Below, in pieces: positions 1-7,821 of a stretch of 64,000 nt of DNA (positions within the stretch are counted from its first letter, which is position 1; every line of letters starts with the position of its first letter). The position numbers and the translations under genes are program-made. The notes below the pieces were generated by a model. It was not told the origin of the DNA. It saw nothing but the letters and a program-made list of their open reading frames with translations, and searched no databases. Origin of the DNA: Gluconacetobacter johannae (GTDB taxonomy: Bacteria > Pseudomonadota > Alphaproteobacteria > Acetobacterales > Acetobacteraceae); the NCBI RefSeq assembly GCF_025994435.1, contig NZ_BAQK01000067.1:109996-173995 (forward strand), in the 5' to 3' direction.

Positions 1-317
1 TCGGCCCGCAGCAGGCGCAGTCCGTCGGCCGAAAGATCGACCGGCGCGGCCAGCCCCCCATGCAGGACGTCCCACCCGATCCGCACCCGCGCCGCGTCCA
101 GCCGGGCCGCCGCCGGACGCCCCGCGTCCCCGGGCACGATCGTCGCCGGCAAGGCCAGCCGGGCCAGCGGCGTGACATCCATCGGCCCCATGGACAGGCG
201 CAGCCCCAGGACAGCAAGCCCCACGACCGGAAGCGCCGCCACCGCCCCCGCCACCATCGGCAGGATGCGCCGGCGCCGGCCACCGCCGGCCGGCGCGCCT
301 TGACCCGATGTCGCCAT
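1..317 (-). CDS. Membrane-anchored AsmA/YhdP-like protein, N-terminal part only
   Basis: The first 105 codons of a minus-strand gene lie in the window; the rest is beyond position 1. Translation from the ATG at 317 gives a short Gly/Arg-rich cytoplasmic start, a basic RRRR stretch near residues 14-17, one hydrophobic helix at about 18-41, and then a non-cytoplasmic-looking segment (MGPMDVTPLARLALP). A single N-terminal anchor followed by a large exported region is the layout of AsmA/YhdP (DUF3971) envelope proteins, and genes of this kind are often found beside glnE and bcp in alphaproteobacteria. The family call is inference from layout and neighbours, because no diagnostic domain falls inside the fragment. 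It is divergent from glnE with 80 bases between the starts. Confidence 0.5.
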   Translation of the reverse strand, partial: MATSGQGAPAGGGRRRRILPMVAGAVAALPVVGLAVLGLRLSMGPMDVTPLARLALPATIVPGDAGRPAAARLDAARVRIGWDVLHGGLAAPVDLSADGLRLLRA

Positions 318-397
318 GCCGTTCACGGTACGCACCCGAGCGCCGAAAACACCGCGCCGCCGACCGCCATGCCCCCCGCCAAGCCCGAAAACGGATC

Positions 398-3300
398 ATG
401 CCCCCACCGACGACACCCTCCGCCCCCACCCGGACGGACAGCCCCTGGACCGACCGCCCCTGGCCCGAGCCCGCCGACCCCCGCGGCGCCGCATTGCTGC
501 TGGAGGACCTGCGCGAGATCTGGACGGAGCACGGCCTGGATCCCGACCGGCTGCGCGCGCCGGGGGTGGAGCGCCTGCTGGCGGCCCTGGGCGGCAACAG
601 CCCCTATTTGGCCGGCCTGGTCCGGCGCGACCCCGAACCGTTCGCCCGCCTGCTGGCCGACGGGCCGGACCACGCGATGGCCGCCATCCTGGACCATCTG
701 GCGTCCCTGACCCCGCGCGACAGCCGCGCCGACATCGCCGCGACGCTGCGCGCCGCCAAGCGCCAGGCCGCGCTGGCCATCGCGCTGGCGGATATCGGGG
801 GCCTGTGGACGCTGGAGCAGGTGACGCTGTCCCTCAGCCGCCTGGCGGAAGGCGCGCTGGATGCCGCCGTCAGGCATCTGCTGCGCTCGGCGCACGATAC
901 GGGGCAGATCGTCCTGCGCGACCCCAATCGCCCCGCGCGCGGCAGCGGCTTCGTCGTCCTGGCGATGGGAAAGCTCGGCGCGCGGGAACTGAACTACTCC
1001 TCGGATATCGACCTGATCGTCCTGTACGATCCGGACTGTCATCCCGGGCACGAGGATCTGCGCCGGATCTTCATCCGCATGACTAGCGATCTTGTCGGCC
1101 TGATGGAAGCGCGCGATGCCGATGGCTACGTCTTTCGCACCGACCTGCGCCTGCGCCCCGACCCCTCGGCGACGCCGCCCGCCATCCCCTTCCCCGCGGG
1201 CATCGTCTATTACGAAAGCCTGGGCCAGACCTGGGAACGCGCGGCGATGACCAAGGCCCGCCCCGTCGCCGGCGACATCGCCGCCGGCCGACGCTTCCTG
1301 CGCGCGATCCAGCCCTTCGTCTGGCGCCGCCATCTGGATTTCGTGGTCATCGACGACCTGCACGACATGAAGGCGCGCATCGACCGGCACCGCAACGCCG
1401 GGCGCGCCGGCCTGTCGCAGCTGACCGACCACACCGTCCACGACCCCGGACAGGCCCGCGACTGGCTGCTGGGCCACGACCTTAAACTGGGCCAGGGCGG
1501 CATCCGCGAGGTCGAGTTCGTGGCCCAGGCGCTGCAACTGGTCTGGGGCGGCCGCAAGCCCGAACTGCGCGACCCCACCACGCTGGGCGCGCTGCGGCGG
1601 CTGGTGCGCTCGGGCCTGATTCCCCGCGCCGAGGGCGAAAGCCTGGCGCGGACCTACCGCATGCTGCGCCGGGCGGAACATCGGTTGCAGATGCAGGCCG
1701 ACCACCAGACCCACCGCCTGCCGCCCACGCGCGAGGCCTTCGACGCCTTCGCCGTGTTCATGGAGGAAGCAGGCGGCCGGGCGCTGGCGGCCATGATGCT
1801 GCCGATCATGCAGGACTCGCGCCGGATCTTCGAAGGCCAGTTCGCCGAACCCGGCGGCCCCGGCCCCTCGGTCGACCCCGAGGCCGAGGACCTGGCCGAC
1901 CATCTGGCGGCGGCCGGCTTCGCCCCGGCCGATATCCCTCCCGCCCTGGCCCTGCTGCAACGATGGAGCGGCAATCGCCTGCGGGCCCTGCGCTCCAACC
2001 GGGCGCACATCCTGCTGCGGCGGCTGTTGCCGGCCCTGCTGGCCCGCTTCAGCCGGCAGCGCGACCCGCTGACCTGCCTGCGGCGGTTCGACGCCATGCT
2101 CGCCCGGCAATGGGCGGGCGTGCAGTTCCTGTCGCTGCTGGAGCGCAACCCGGCCCTGATCGACCGCATCGCGACCATCCTGGACGGCTCGCCCTTCCTG
2201 GCGGACCATCTGGCCGAAACCCCGGCGGCGCTGGACGGCCTGCTGGACAGCGCGACCGAAGACGAGGACGGGGGCAGCGAGGTGTCCGCCCCCCAGCTGG
2301 TGCGCCAGCACGTCGCCCGCGCCACCTCGACCGAGCAGTTGCTGCCCATCCTGCGCGGGCTGGTGCGGGGCGAGGAATTCCGCCTGTCCAGCGCGCGGCT
2401 GGAAGGGCGGATGGACATCGACCCGGCCAGCCGGGCGCGCACCGACATGGCCGACGCCGTGATTCGTGGCCTGCTGAAGACCGTGACGGCCGAACACCGC
2501 CGGCGACACGGGCGCGTGCCCGGCGGGGCCATGGCGGTCATGGCGCTGGGCAAGGCGGGATCGCGCGAGATGATGCCGGGGTCGGACCTGGACCTGATGC
2601 TGGTGTTCGACCATCCGGACGACGTGACCGAAAGCGTCCTGCCCCGGCGCGGCGCGGCCGGGGATGGCGGCCTGCCGCCGCGTCCGCTGCCGGTGGGGCA
2701 ATATTTCGTCCGGCTGGCGCACGCCTTCATCGGCGCGCTGACCGCGCCGGGGCCGGAAGGGCCGCTGTACGAGGTCGATATGCGGCTGCGGCCGTCGGGT
2801 TCCAAGGGGCCGGTCGCGGTCTCGCTGGCCGCGTTTCGACGCTATCACGCCGAAAGCGCCTGGACGTGGGAACGCATGGCCCTGACCCGCGCGCGGGTGG
2901 TGGCCGGACCGCCCGCCCTGGTCCGCACCCTCCGCGCGGCCATCAACGTCGCGCTGGACGGCCCCCCTCGGACGACCCAGGCCCGGACGGCCAAGGCCCG
3001 CAGGACGATCCTGGAGGACGCGCGGGCGATGCGCGAACGCCTCGCGCGGGACCTTCCCTCCACCGGCCCATGGGATATCCGGCGCCGGCCCGGCGGCCTG
3101 ACGGACGTCGAATTCATCGCACAGGCCCTGCAACTGGTGGCCGGCGCCCCCACGGCGCGCGATCCGTCCACGCGGGTGGCGCTGCGGCGCCTGGCCCGGC
3201 AAGGCGAGCTGGACCCGGCCTGCGCCCGCCTGCTGGCGCAGGCCGATCATGACTGGCGGTCGGTGCAGAGCATGCTAAGAATCCTGTTCGGGCCACGCCC

Positions 3301-3454
3301 ACCCGTCGATCCGGTCGCAGCGACCTCGCCCGCCACGGCCGAGATCCTGCTGCGGGTGGTCGGGGCCGGCACCGTGGACGCGGCGCTGGACCTGATGGAT
3401 CGCCGCGCCCAGGCGGTACGGGCGGCCTTCACGCATCTGATCGGCCCGATCTGA
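398..3454 (+). CDS. glnE: Bifunctional glutamine synthetase adenylyltransferase/deadenylase
   Basis: GlnE switches glutamine synthetase off by adenylylating a tyrosine of each subunit and on again by phosphorolytic removal, under PII control. Both catalytic halves are visible. The N-terminal deadenylase nucleotidyltransferase motif KLGARELNYSSDIDLI is at about residues 191-206, and the C-terminal adenylylase motif GKAGSREMMPGSDLDLML is near 718-735; each carries the metal-binding DxD. The repeated downstream motifs GGIREVEFVAQALQL and GGLTDVEFIAQALQL show the internal duplication of the family. At 1018 aa it has full family length. I chose the ATG at 398; an in-frame ATG at 308 would add 30 low-complexity residues and overlap the divergent start at 317. 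No clear ribosome binding site decides this. Confidence 0.95.
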   Translation: MPPPTTPSAPTRTDSPWTDRPWPEPADPRGAALLLEDLREIWTEHGLDPDRLRAPGVERLLAALGGNSPYLAGLVRRDPEPFARLLADGPDHAMAAILDHLASLTPRDSRADIAATLRAAKRQAALAIALADIGGLWTLEQVTLSLSRLAEGALDAAVRHLLRSAHDTGQIVLRDPNRPARGSGFVVLAMGKLGARELNYSSDIDLIVLYDPDCHPGHEDLRRIFIRMTSDLVGLMEARDADGYVFRTDLRLRPDPSATPPAIPFPAGIVYYESLGQTWERAAMTKARPVAGDIAAGRRFLRAIQPFVWRRHLDFVVIDDLHDMKARIDRHRNAGRAGLSQLTDHTVHDPGQARDWLLGHDLKLGQGGIREVEFVAQALQLVWGGRKPELRDPTTLGALRRLVRSGLIPRAEGESLARTYRMLRRAEHRLQMQADHQTHRLPPTREAFDAFAVFMEEAGGRALAAMMLPIMQDSRRIFEGQFAEPGGPGPSVDPEAEDLADHLAAAGFAPADIPPALALLQRWSGNRLRALRSNRAHILLRRLLPALLARFSRQRDPLTCLRRFDAMLARQWAGVQFLSLLERNPALIDRIATILDGSPFLADHLAETPAALDGLLDSATEDEDGGSEVSAPQLVRQHVARATSTEQLLPILRGLVRGEEFRLSSARLEGRMDIDPASRARTDMADAVIRGLLKTVTAEHRRRHGRVPGGAMAVMALGKAGSREMMPGSDLDLMLVFDHPDDVTESVLPRRGAAGDGGLPPRPLPVGQYFVRLAHAFIGALTAPGPEGPLYEVDMRLRPSGSKGPVAVSLAAFRRYHAESAWTWERMALTRARVVAGPPALVRTLRAAINVALDGPPRTTQARTAKARRTILEDARAMRERLARDLPSTGPWDIRRRPGGLTDVEFIAQALQLVAGAPTARDPSTRVALRRLARQGELDPACARLLAQADHDWRSVQSMLRILFGPRPPVDPVAATSPATAEILLRVVGAGTVDAALDLMDRRAQAVRAAFTHLIGPI

Positions 3455-3486
3455 ACGATTCGGCCCGCCCTTGACGGAGACCACGC

Positions 3487-3972
3487 ATGCCGGACACCGA
3501 ACTCCCGATTTTTCCCGCCCCCCGCGCGCCGGTGCCGGATTTCGACATGCCCGCCAGCCGCAACCGGCATGTCAGCCTGGCCGGCATGCGCGGCCGGCCG
3601 TTCATCCTGTATTTCTATCCCAAGGCCAGCACGCCGGGGTGCACCACCGAGGCCTGCGGGTTCCAGGAAGCGCTCAACGCCCTGGGCGCCACCGGGATCC
3701 CGGTCATCGGCGTCTCGCGCGACGCGATGAAGGCCATCGACAAATTCGCCGACGCCCAGGGGCTGGACTTCCCGCTGGCCTCCGACACCACCGGCACGGT
3801 GACCGAAGCCTATGGCGTCTGGGGCGAGAAATCCCTGTATGGCCGGACCTATATGGGCGTCGAGCGCGCCACTTTCCTGATCGACGCACAGGGCCGGCTG
3901 GTGCGGGCCTGGCGCAAGGTCAAGGTCACCGGCCATGTGGCCGAGGTGATGAAGGCGGCCGAGGCCGCCTGA
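3487..3972 (+). CDS. bcp: Bcp/PrxQ-type thiol peroxiredoxin
   Basis: This 161 aa cytoplasmic peroxiredoxin reduces hydrogen peroxide and alkyl hydroperoxides using thioredoxin-type reductants. The active site STPGCTTEACGF gives a peroxidatic Cys52 and a resolving Cys57, the C-x4-C spacing of the atypical 2-Cys BCP/PrxQ class. The thioredoxin-fold core (FILYFYPKASTPGC, later GVERATFLIDAQG) is complete. A GGAGA ribosome binding site lies just upstream (3476-3480). It follows glnE by 32 bases on the same strand and could be cotranscribed. Protection against peroxide would suit a strongly respiring periplasmic oxidiser. The family call is secure; the substrate preference is not readable from the sequence. 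Confidence 0.93.
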   Translation: MPDTELPIFPAPRAPVPDFDMPASRNRHVSLAGMRGRPFILYFYPKASTPGCTTEACGFQEALNALGATGIPVIGVSRDAMKAIDKFADAQGLDFPLASDTTGTVTEAYGVWGEKSLYGRTYMGVERATFLIDAQGRLVRAWRKVKVTGHVAEVMKAAEAA

Positions 3973-3992
3973 CCCCGGCGCGCCCTGGGAAA

Positions 3993-4358
3993 TCAGTAGC
4001 CCGGATAGGCGTAGCCGTAGGGCGCGGCATAAACGGGCGGCGGAGGCGGCGGCGGGGCATAGGCCTGCTGCTGCTCCGCGATCGCCATGCCGGCCGCGCC
4101 GATCAGCGCGCCGCCCACCAGGCCGCCGACAAAGGCGCCGCCCGGGCCGTAGCCCCGATGATAATAGCCCGGCCCCGGACCGCCCCATCCGCGACCGCCG
4201 CCGCCATGCCAGCCACGGTCGCGCCACCCATGGTCATGCCACCCGTGATCGCGCCACCCACCATGGTCCCGCCAATCCGCATGGGCGGCCGGGGCCGCGG
4301 CCGCAAGGCAGCCCGTCACGACCGGAACCGCCAGCAGGAAACGTGCGATCTTGTGCAT
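3993..4358 (-). CDS. Secreted His/Trp/Gly-rich repeat protein with glycine zipper
   Basis: I do not recognise a named family. The start at 4358 (MHKIARFLLAVP) follows a good GAAGG ribosome binding site and gives a 27-residue signal peptide ending AHA; in-frame starts further upstream would spoil it. The mature 94 residues open with a degenerate WRDHG/WHDHG/WRDRG repeat at about 29-50, then a Gly-rich Tyr-containing stretch, a GGLVGGALIGAAG glycine-zipper segment (about residues 79-91), a Gln run, seven consecutive prolines and a Tyr/Gly/Pro-rich tail ending PGY. The repeat plus glycine zipper resembles small periplasmic or outer-membrane-associated YXWGXW/RcnB-like proteins. Histidines could bind metal, but that is speculation. 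It is tail to tail with bcp, with 20 bases between them. Confidence 0.72.
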   Translation of the reverse strand: MHKIARFLLAVPVVTGCLAAAAPAAHADWRDHGGWRDHGWHDHGWRDRGWHGGGGRGWGGPGPGYYHRGYGPGGAFVGGLVGGALIGAAGMAIAEQQQAYAPPPPPPPVYAAPYGYAYPGY

Positions 4359-4501
4359 GTCAAAACCCTTCTCGCTGCGCGGAGGGGGGCCTGCACAGGC
4401 CCGGCCAATCCCCCGCTTCACCAGCAAGACAACATGACCCACATGGCGATTTGCGGGCGGCTTCGCCTTTTTCCGGTCACAAAACATCCGGGGCGTTTCC
4501 C

Positions 4502-5086
4502 CTACGGGTGAGCGGCCCGCACCTCGGTCAGCCCGTCGGGAATCGCGAACACCGGGTCGGGCTGCGCCACCCGCGCCAGGCTGTCGGCCTGGACCAGGAC
4601 ACGACCGTCCCGGACGACCTGCAGCATGACCCCGTCATCGGTGTAGCAGACGTCGCTGGCGCGCCCGTCGGTGTCGGTGGCGTGCCACACGATGCAGGGC
4701 TGGCCCGCCACGACCATCGACGGCCCCCGCGCCCAGACGCCCGCCGCCCGCTGGCCGGGCGCCGACAGCGCCGGCCCCGGCGCGGGGATGGTCGTGCGGG
4801 CCCGATGGGCCATGTCCACGACCGTCAGCAGGCGCGTGCGATAATCGGTGACCATGAACGTCGCCGACCCCTCGGGATCGACGCGCTGGCGCTGCTGCTG
4901 CCCGGACCAGCGCATGCGCTGGCGCACCTGCGGCCGCGACGGATCGGGCGAGGCCATCACATAGGTCACGTCGACATCGTGCTGCGGCGTCACGAAAGGC
5001 GCGTCGTCGGCCGCGTGCGCCGCCCAGGCCACGCTCAACACGCCGGCCAGCACCCCCGCCAGGGGGGCGCGCAGGGCTGCGGTCAT
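4502..5086 (-). CDS. Secreted DUF4412/LolA-like protein, copy B of a tandem pair
   Basis: Unknown function. This 194 aa protein starts with a signal peptide (cleavage near WAAHA, residue 25). It then shows alternating beta strands (HDVDVTYVMASPD, QRMRWSGQQQRQRVDPEG, FMVTDYRTRLLTVVDM) that resemble the DUF4412/LolA-like half-barrel of lipid- or redox-related periplasmic proteins. A cysteine pair (PCIVWHATDTDGRASDVCYT) with the following TDDGVML also occurs in the upstream neighbour at 5083-5799, so the two are paralogues. The start overlaps that gene's stop by four bases (ATGA), implying translational coupling. Both follow aat. The fold assignment is inference from strand pattern; the paralogy is seen directly. 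Confidence 0.7.
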   Translation of the reverse strand: MTAALRAPLAGVLAGVLSVAWAAHAADDAPFVTPQHDVDVTYVMASPDPSRPQVRQRMRWSGQQQRQRVDPEGSATFMVTDYRTRLLTVVDMAHRARTTIPAPGPALSAPGQRAAGVWARGPSMVVAGQPCIVWHATDTDGRASDVCYTDDGVMLQVVRDGRVLVQADSLARVAQPDPVFAIPDGLTEVRAAHP

Positions 5087-5799
5087 CCGCCCGAACGCAC
5101 CATGCCGCCAGTCACCGCCTGGCCGCCGCCGATCCCGGGCGAGGGCGCCACGCGGCGGCGCGTCACCTGCTGGTAATCCGCGGGCGGCTGGAAGATCGTG
5201 GAGGCGATGGGGCCATAGACCACTTTCGTCGCCTCCAGCCGCCCCTTCATGCCGTCGCCATCCACGCCGTCTTCCCGCAGGATCACGCCGTCATCGGTCA
5301 CGCAGGCGGTGGCCGATCCCCGGCCCGAGGCCACGCCCCATTCCGTGCAGGGCACCCCGGCCACCTGCGCCGCGCCCTTGCGCGTGAACTGCATCGACAG
5401 GTCCAGCAGGAACGGGTTGCGGATGCCGTACTGCGCGTCCAGCCGGGTATAGACCTTCTGCCTGTTCAGCACGATCGTCACCTGCCGCGCCGCGCGATCC
5501 AGGATGGTCGACCCCGCGCCCTCGGGGCTGTCCAGCCGCATCATGCCGCCATTGGCGGTGAACCAGGCCTGCACGCTCTTGGGCGACGGCGCGCCCTCGG
5601 GCTGCACGCTGTATTCGACCTGCACATCGCGCGTGGGCGCCAGCGGCGGATGGGCGGCAGCGGCCTCGCCCCCCTCCTGGGCGCGCGCGGGCAGGGCCAT
5701 GCCCCCCGTCGCGGCCGCGAACGCCAGCCCGGATGTCGCCAGCGTCGCGATCGCCAGCCCCGATATCGGCCGGCGGCGGCCCGTCGATGGAACGGTCAT
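5083..5799 (-). CDS. Secreted DUF4412/LolA-like protein, copy A of a tandem pair
   Basis: Unknown function. The 238 aa product begins with basic MTVPSTGRRRPIS and a hydrophobic helix ending MALPARA (about residue 40), so it is exported. The mature part parallels the downstream gene: a VQVEYSVQPEG strand, LDSPEGAGSTILDR, a basic RQVTIVLNRQKVYTRLD segment, and the shared cysteine block PCTEWGVASGRG then ACVTDDGVIL. It is about 44 residues longer than its paralogue, with an extra C-terminal segment (YGPIASTIFQPPADYQQV). A GGGAG ribosome binding site precedes the ATG at 5799, which lies only 15 bases after aat, so aat and the pair are probably one operon. No enzymatic motif is evident. Confidence 0.72.
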   Translation of the reverse strand: MTVPSTGRRRPISGLAIATLATSGLAFAAATGGMALPARAQEGGEAAAAHPPLAPTRDVQVEYSVQPEGAPSPKSVQAWFTANGGMMRLDSPEGAGSTILDRAARQVTIVLNRQKVYTRLDAQYGIRNPFLLDLSMQFTRKGAAQVAGVPCTEWGVASGRGSATACVTDDGVILREDGVDGDGMKGRLEATKVVYGPIASTIFQPPADYQQVTRRRVAPSPGIGGGQAVTGGMVRSGG

Positions 5800-5814
5800 G
5801 GTCGTGCTCCCTTT

Positions 5815-6531
5815 TCACTCTGTTCGTTTTCTGCCCGGCCCGGCCGGCCCGGCGCCGTCGTCCTGCCGCCCGTCGGCGCGCATACGCACGATTTCCTGCC
5901 GGATGGCGGCGGCATGGCTGTCGTCCGGCCAGGCCGCCGGATGCGCCAGGGCCTGCGCCAGCCGCTGCTTGTACCGCCAGGACGGAATTTCCAGGCCCCC
6001 GAAGCGCGCAAGATGTTCCGTCCCGAACTGCGTATCCAGCAGGGTGTATCCGCCCACGCGCAGCCGCGCCACCAGCTCCACCAGCGCGGCTTTCGACGCA
6101 TCGCGGCACCGGCTGAACATGCTTTCACCGAAAAACGCGCCACCGATGGCGACGCCGTACAGCCCGCCCACCAGTTCGCCGTCCCGCCAGCTTTCGACGC
6201 TGTGGGCATAGCCCATGGCGTGCAACTCGCAGAACAGGCGGACGATCTCGTCATTGATCCAGGTCTTCTCCCGCCCCGGGGCCGGGGCGGCGCAGGCGCG
6301 GATCGTGGCCGCGAAATCGCGGTCGGCCACGACCGTGAACGACTCGGACAGCACGGTCCGCAACAGCCGGCGCGGCGCATGGAACCCGTCCAGCGGCAGG
6401 ATGCCGCGCATGTCGGGATCGTACCAGTCCAGCTCCGTGGCGCCGGCATCCGGCGCCATCGGGAACAGGCCGATGGAATAGGCCCGGATCATCATCTCGG
6501 GCGTGATCGTGGCTGCGTCTCCCTTGCCCAT
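5815..6531 (-). CDS. aat: Leucyl/phenylalanyl-tRNA-protein transferase
   Basis: Aat adds Leu or Phe from aminoacyl-tRNA to proteins with N-terminal Lys or Arg, creating destabilising N-degrons that ClpS delivers to ClpAP; clpS and clpA are in this same window at 38.5-41.4 kb. Family blocks are all present: AYSIGLFPM near the start, WYDPDMRGILPL, the GYAHSVESW plus LVGGLYGVA core, and FFGESMFSR with the downstream ASKAALVELV and LLDTQFGTEHLARFGG. I chose the ATG at 6531 (MGKGDAATITPEMM), giving 238 aa as usual; in-frame starts at 6567 and 6627 only add unconserved residues. The C-terminus ends in a Gly/Pro/Arg-rich tail. The gene is divergent from the hydroxyacid dehydrogenase. Confidence 0.95.
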   Translation of the reverse strand: MGKGDAATITPEMMIRAYSIGLFPMAPDAGATELDWYDPDMRGILPLDGFHAPRRLLRTVLSESFTVVADRDFAATIRACAAPAPGREKTWINDEIVRLFCELHAMGYAHSVESWRDGELVGGLYGVAIGGAFFGESMFSRCRDASKAALVELVARLRVGGYTLLDTQFGTEHLARFGGLEIPSWRYKQRLAQALAHPAAWPDDSHAAAIRQEIVRMRADGRQDDGAGPAGPGRKRTE

Positions 6532-6647
6532 GCGTCCCGTACCATCCCCCCGGCGCCGCGTCGCCATGACCGCTGGACACGTCCCGCCAATAATCCGATC
6601 CTGATAAAGGAGCGAGATAAACCGCATCTGTCAAAAGAGGTTCCCGA

Positions 6648-7616
6648 ATGCCCGACACGCGTCCCCGCCTGATTCGCACCCAGCGCATGCCCACAGCCGT
6701 CGCCCGGCGGATCGAACGGGATTTCGATGCCCCGCCCGAGCCCGACCACAAGCTGACATCCGACGAACTGGTCGCCCTGGCGCAGGAATTCCGGCCGCAT
6801 GCGGTGATGGTGACCAGCAGCACCCCGGTTTCGGCGGCGACCGTCGCCGCCCTGCCCGACAGCGTGCGCGTCATCGCCACCGTCAGCGTCGGCACCGACC
6901 ATCTGGACGGCCCGGCCATCGCCGCGCGCGGCCTGGCGCTGACCTATACGCCCGACGTGCTGACCGACTGCAACGCCGACCTGGCGATCATGCTGATCCT
7001 GGCGGCGGCGCGCCGGGGGGCGGAATACCTGTCGATCATGCACGACGGCTGGGGCCGGAACCTGGGGATGGAGGAACTGCTGGGCGTCCGCGTCACCGGC
7101 AAGACGCTGGGCATCATCGGCATGGGGCGGATCGGGCGGGCGGTCGCCCGGCGCGCCCGTGGATTCGACATGAACATCCTCTATTCCAACCGCCGCCGCC
7201 TGGCGCCGGAGCTGGAAGAAGGCGCGACCTATTTCGCCGACATCCGCGACATGCTGCCGCACTGCGATATCCTGAGCCTGCACATGCCCGGCGGCGCCAC
7301 GCCCATCATCACCGCCGAAACGCTGGCCCTGCTGCCCAGGGGGGCGATCTTCGTCAACGCGGCCCGCGGCAGCCTGGTGGACGAGGATGCGCTGATCGCG
7401 GCGCTGACCGACGGCCACCTGGCCGCCGCCGGCCTGGACGTCTATCGCAACGAACCCCATCCCGACCGGCGCTTCCTGGCCCTGCCGAACGTGTTCCTGA
7501 CCCCGCACATGGGCAGCGCCACGGTCGAGACCCGGACCGACATGGGCATGCTGGCGCTCGACAATATCGACGCGGTCCTGTCCGGCCGGCCGGCCGTCAC
7601 CCCGGTCCCGGCCTGA
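6648..7616 (+). CDS. D-isomer-specific 2-hydroxyacid dehydrogenase (glyoxylate/hydroxypyruvate reductase type)
   Basis: A 322 aa NAD(P)-dependent enzyme that interconverts 2-keto acids and D-2-hydroxy acids. The Rossmann dinucleotide motif GMGRIGRAVARRARGF starts near residue 159. The catalytic arginine is in NAARGSLVDE (about 237-246), the glutamate is in DVYRNEPHPD and the catalytic His is in LTPHMGSAT (about residue 286), so all three catalytic elements are intact. The residues after the GxGxxG, YSNRRRL, suggest NADP preference, as in glyoxylate/hydroxypyruvate reductases; this is inference. An AAGAGG ribosome binding site precedes the ATG. The natural substrate (glyoxylate, hydroxypyruvate, or a keto sugar acid such as 2-ketogluconate in an acetic acid bacterium) cannot be settled here. 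Confidence 0.9.
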   Translation: MPDTRPRLIRTQRMPTAVARRIERDFDAPPEPDHKLTSDELVALAQEFRPHAVMVTSSTPVSAATVAALPDSVRVIATVSVGTDHLDGPAIAARGLALTYTPDVLTDCNADLAIMLILAAARRGAEYLSIMHDGWGRNLGMEELLGVRVTGKTLGIIGMGRIGRAVARRARGFDMNILYSNRRRLAPELEEGATYFADIRDMLPHCDILSLHMPGGATPIITAETLALLPRGAIFVNAARGSLVDEDALIAALTDGHLAAAGLDVYRNEPHPDRRFLALPNVFLTPHMGSATVETRTDMGMLALDNIDAVLSGRPAVTPVPA

Positions 7617-7631
7617 ACCGGAGGCCCCGCC

Positions 7632-7802
7632 ATGCCGCCCCGCATCACCTTCCTGCTGGCCTGCCTGGGCGGCGGCCTGCTGGCGGTCCTGACCGCCCTC
7701 GTCGCCCCCCATTACGCCCGGGCGGCGCAGATCCTGTGCCTGTTCTATGTGGCGGCCGCCATCTTCGTCTCGCTCCGGATCCTGCTGCGCCCCGAGGCCT
7801 GA
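7632..7802 (+). CDS. Small two-helix membrane protein
   Basis: A 56-codon reading frame immediately follows the hydroxyacid dehydrogenase (15 bases after its stop), with a strong GGAGG ribosome binding site at 7620-7624. The product has two hydrophobic segments, roughly residues 5-25 (FLLACLGGGLLAVLTALV) and 32-48 (ILCLFYVAAAIFVSL), separated by a short APHYARAAQ turn, with a basic residue near each end. No named family is recognised; tiny two-helix inner-membrane proteins are common and usually uncharacterised. The ribosome binding site, coherent membrane topology and tight spacing argue that it is real, though a chance frame in high-GC DNA remains possible. Confidence 0.6.
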   Translation: MPPRITFLLACLGGGLLAVLTALVAPHYARAAQILCLFYVAAAIFVSLRILLRPEA

Positions 7803-7821
7803 CCCCGCCGGCGCGGGCGGA

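Noticed and set aside
323..3250. Very long open frame antisense to glnE (975 codons)
   Set aside because: High third-position GC leaves antisense frames open. The translation is low-complexity Gly/Arg/Gln and lacks any domain, while the sense strand encodes a perfect GlnE.
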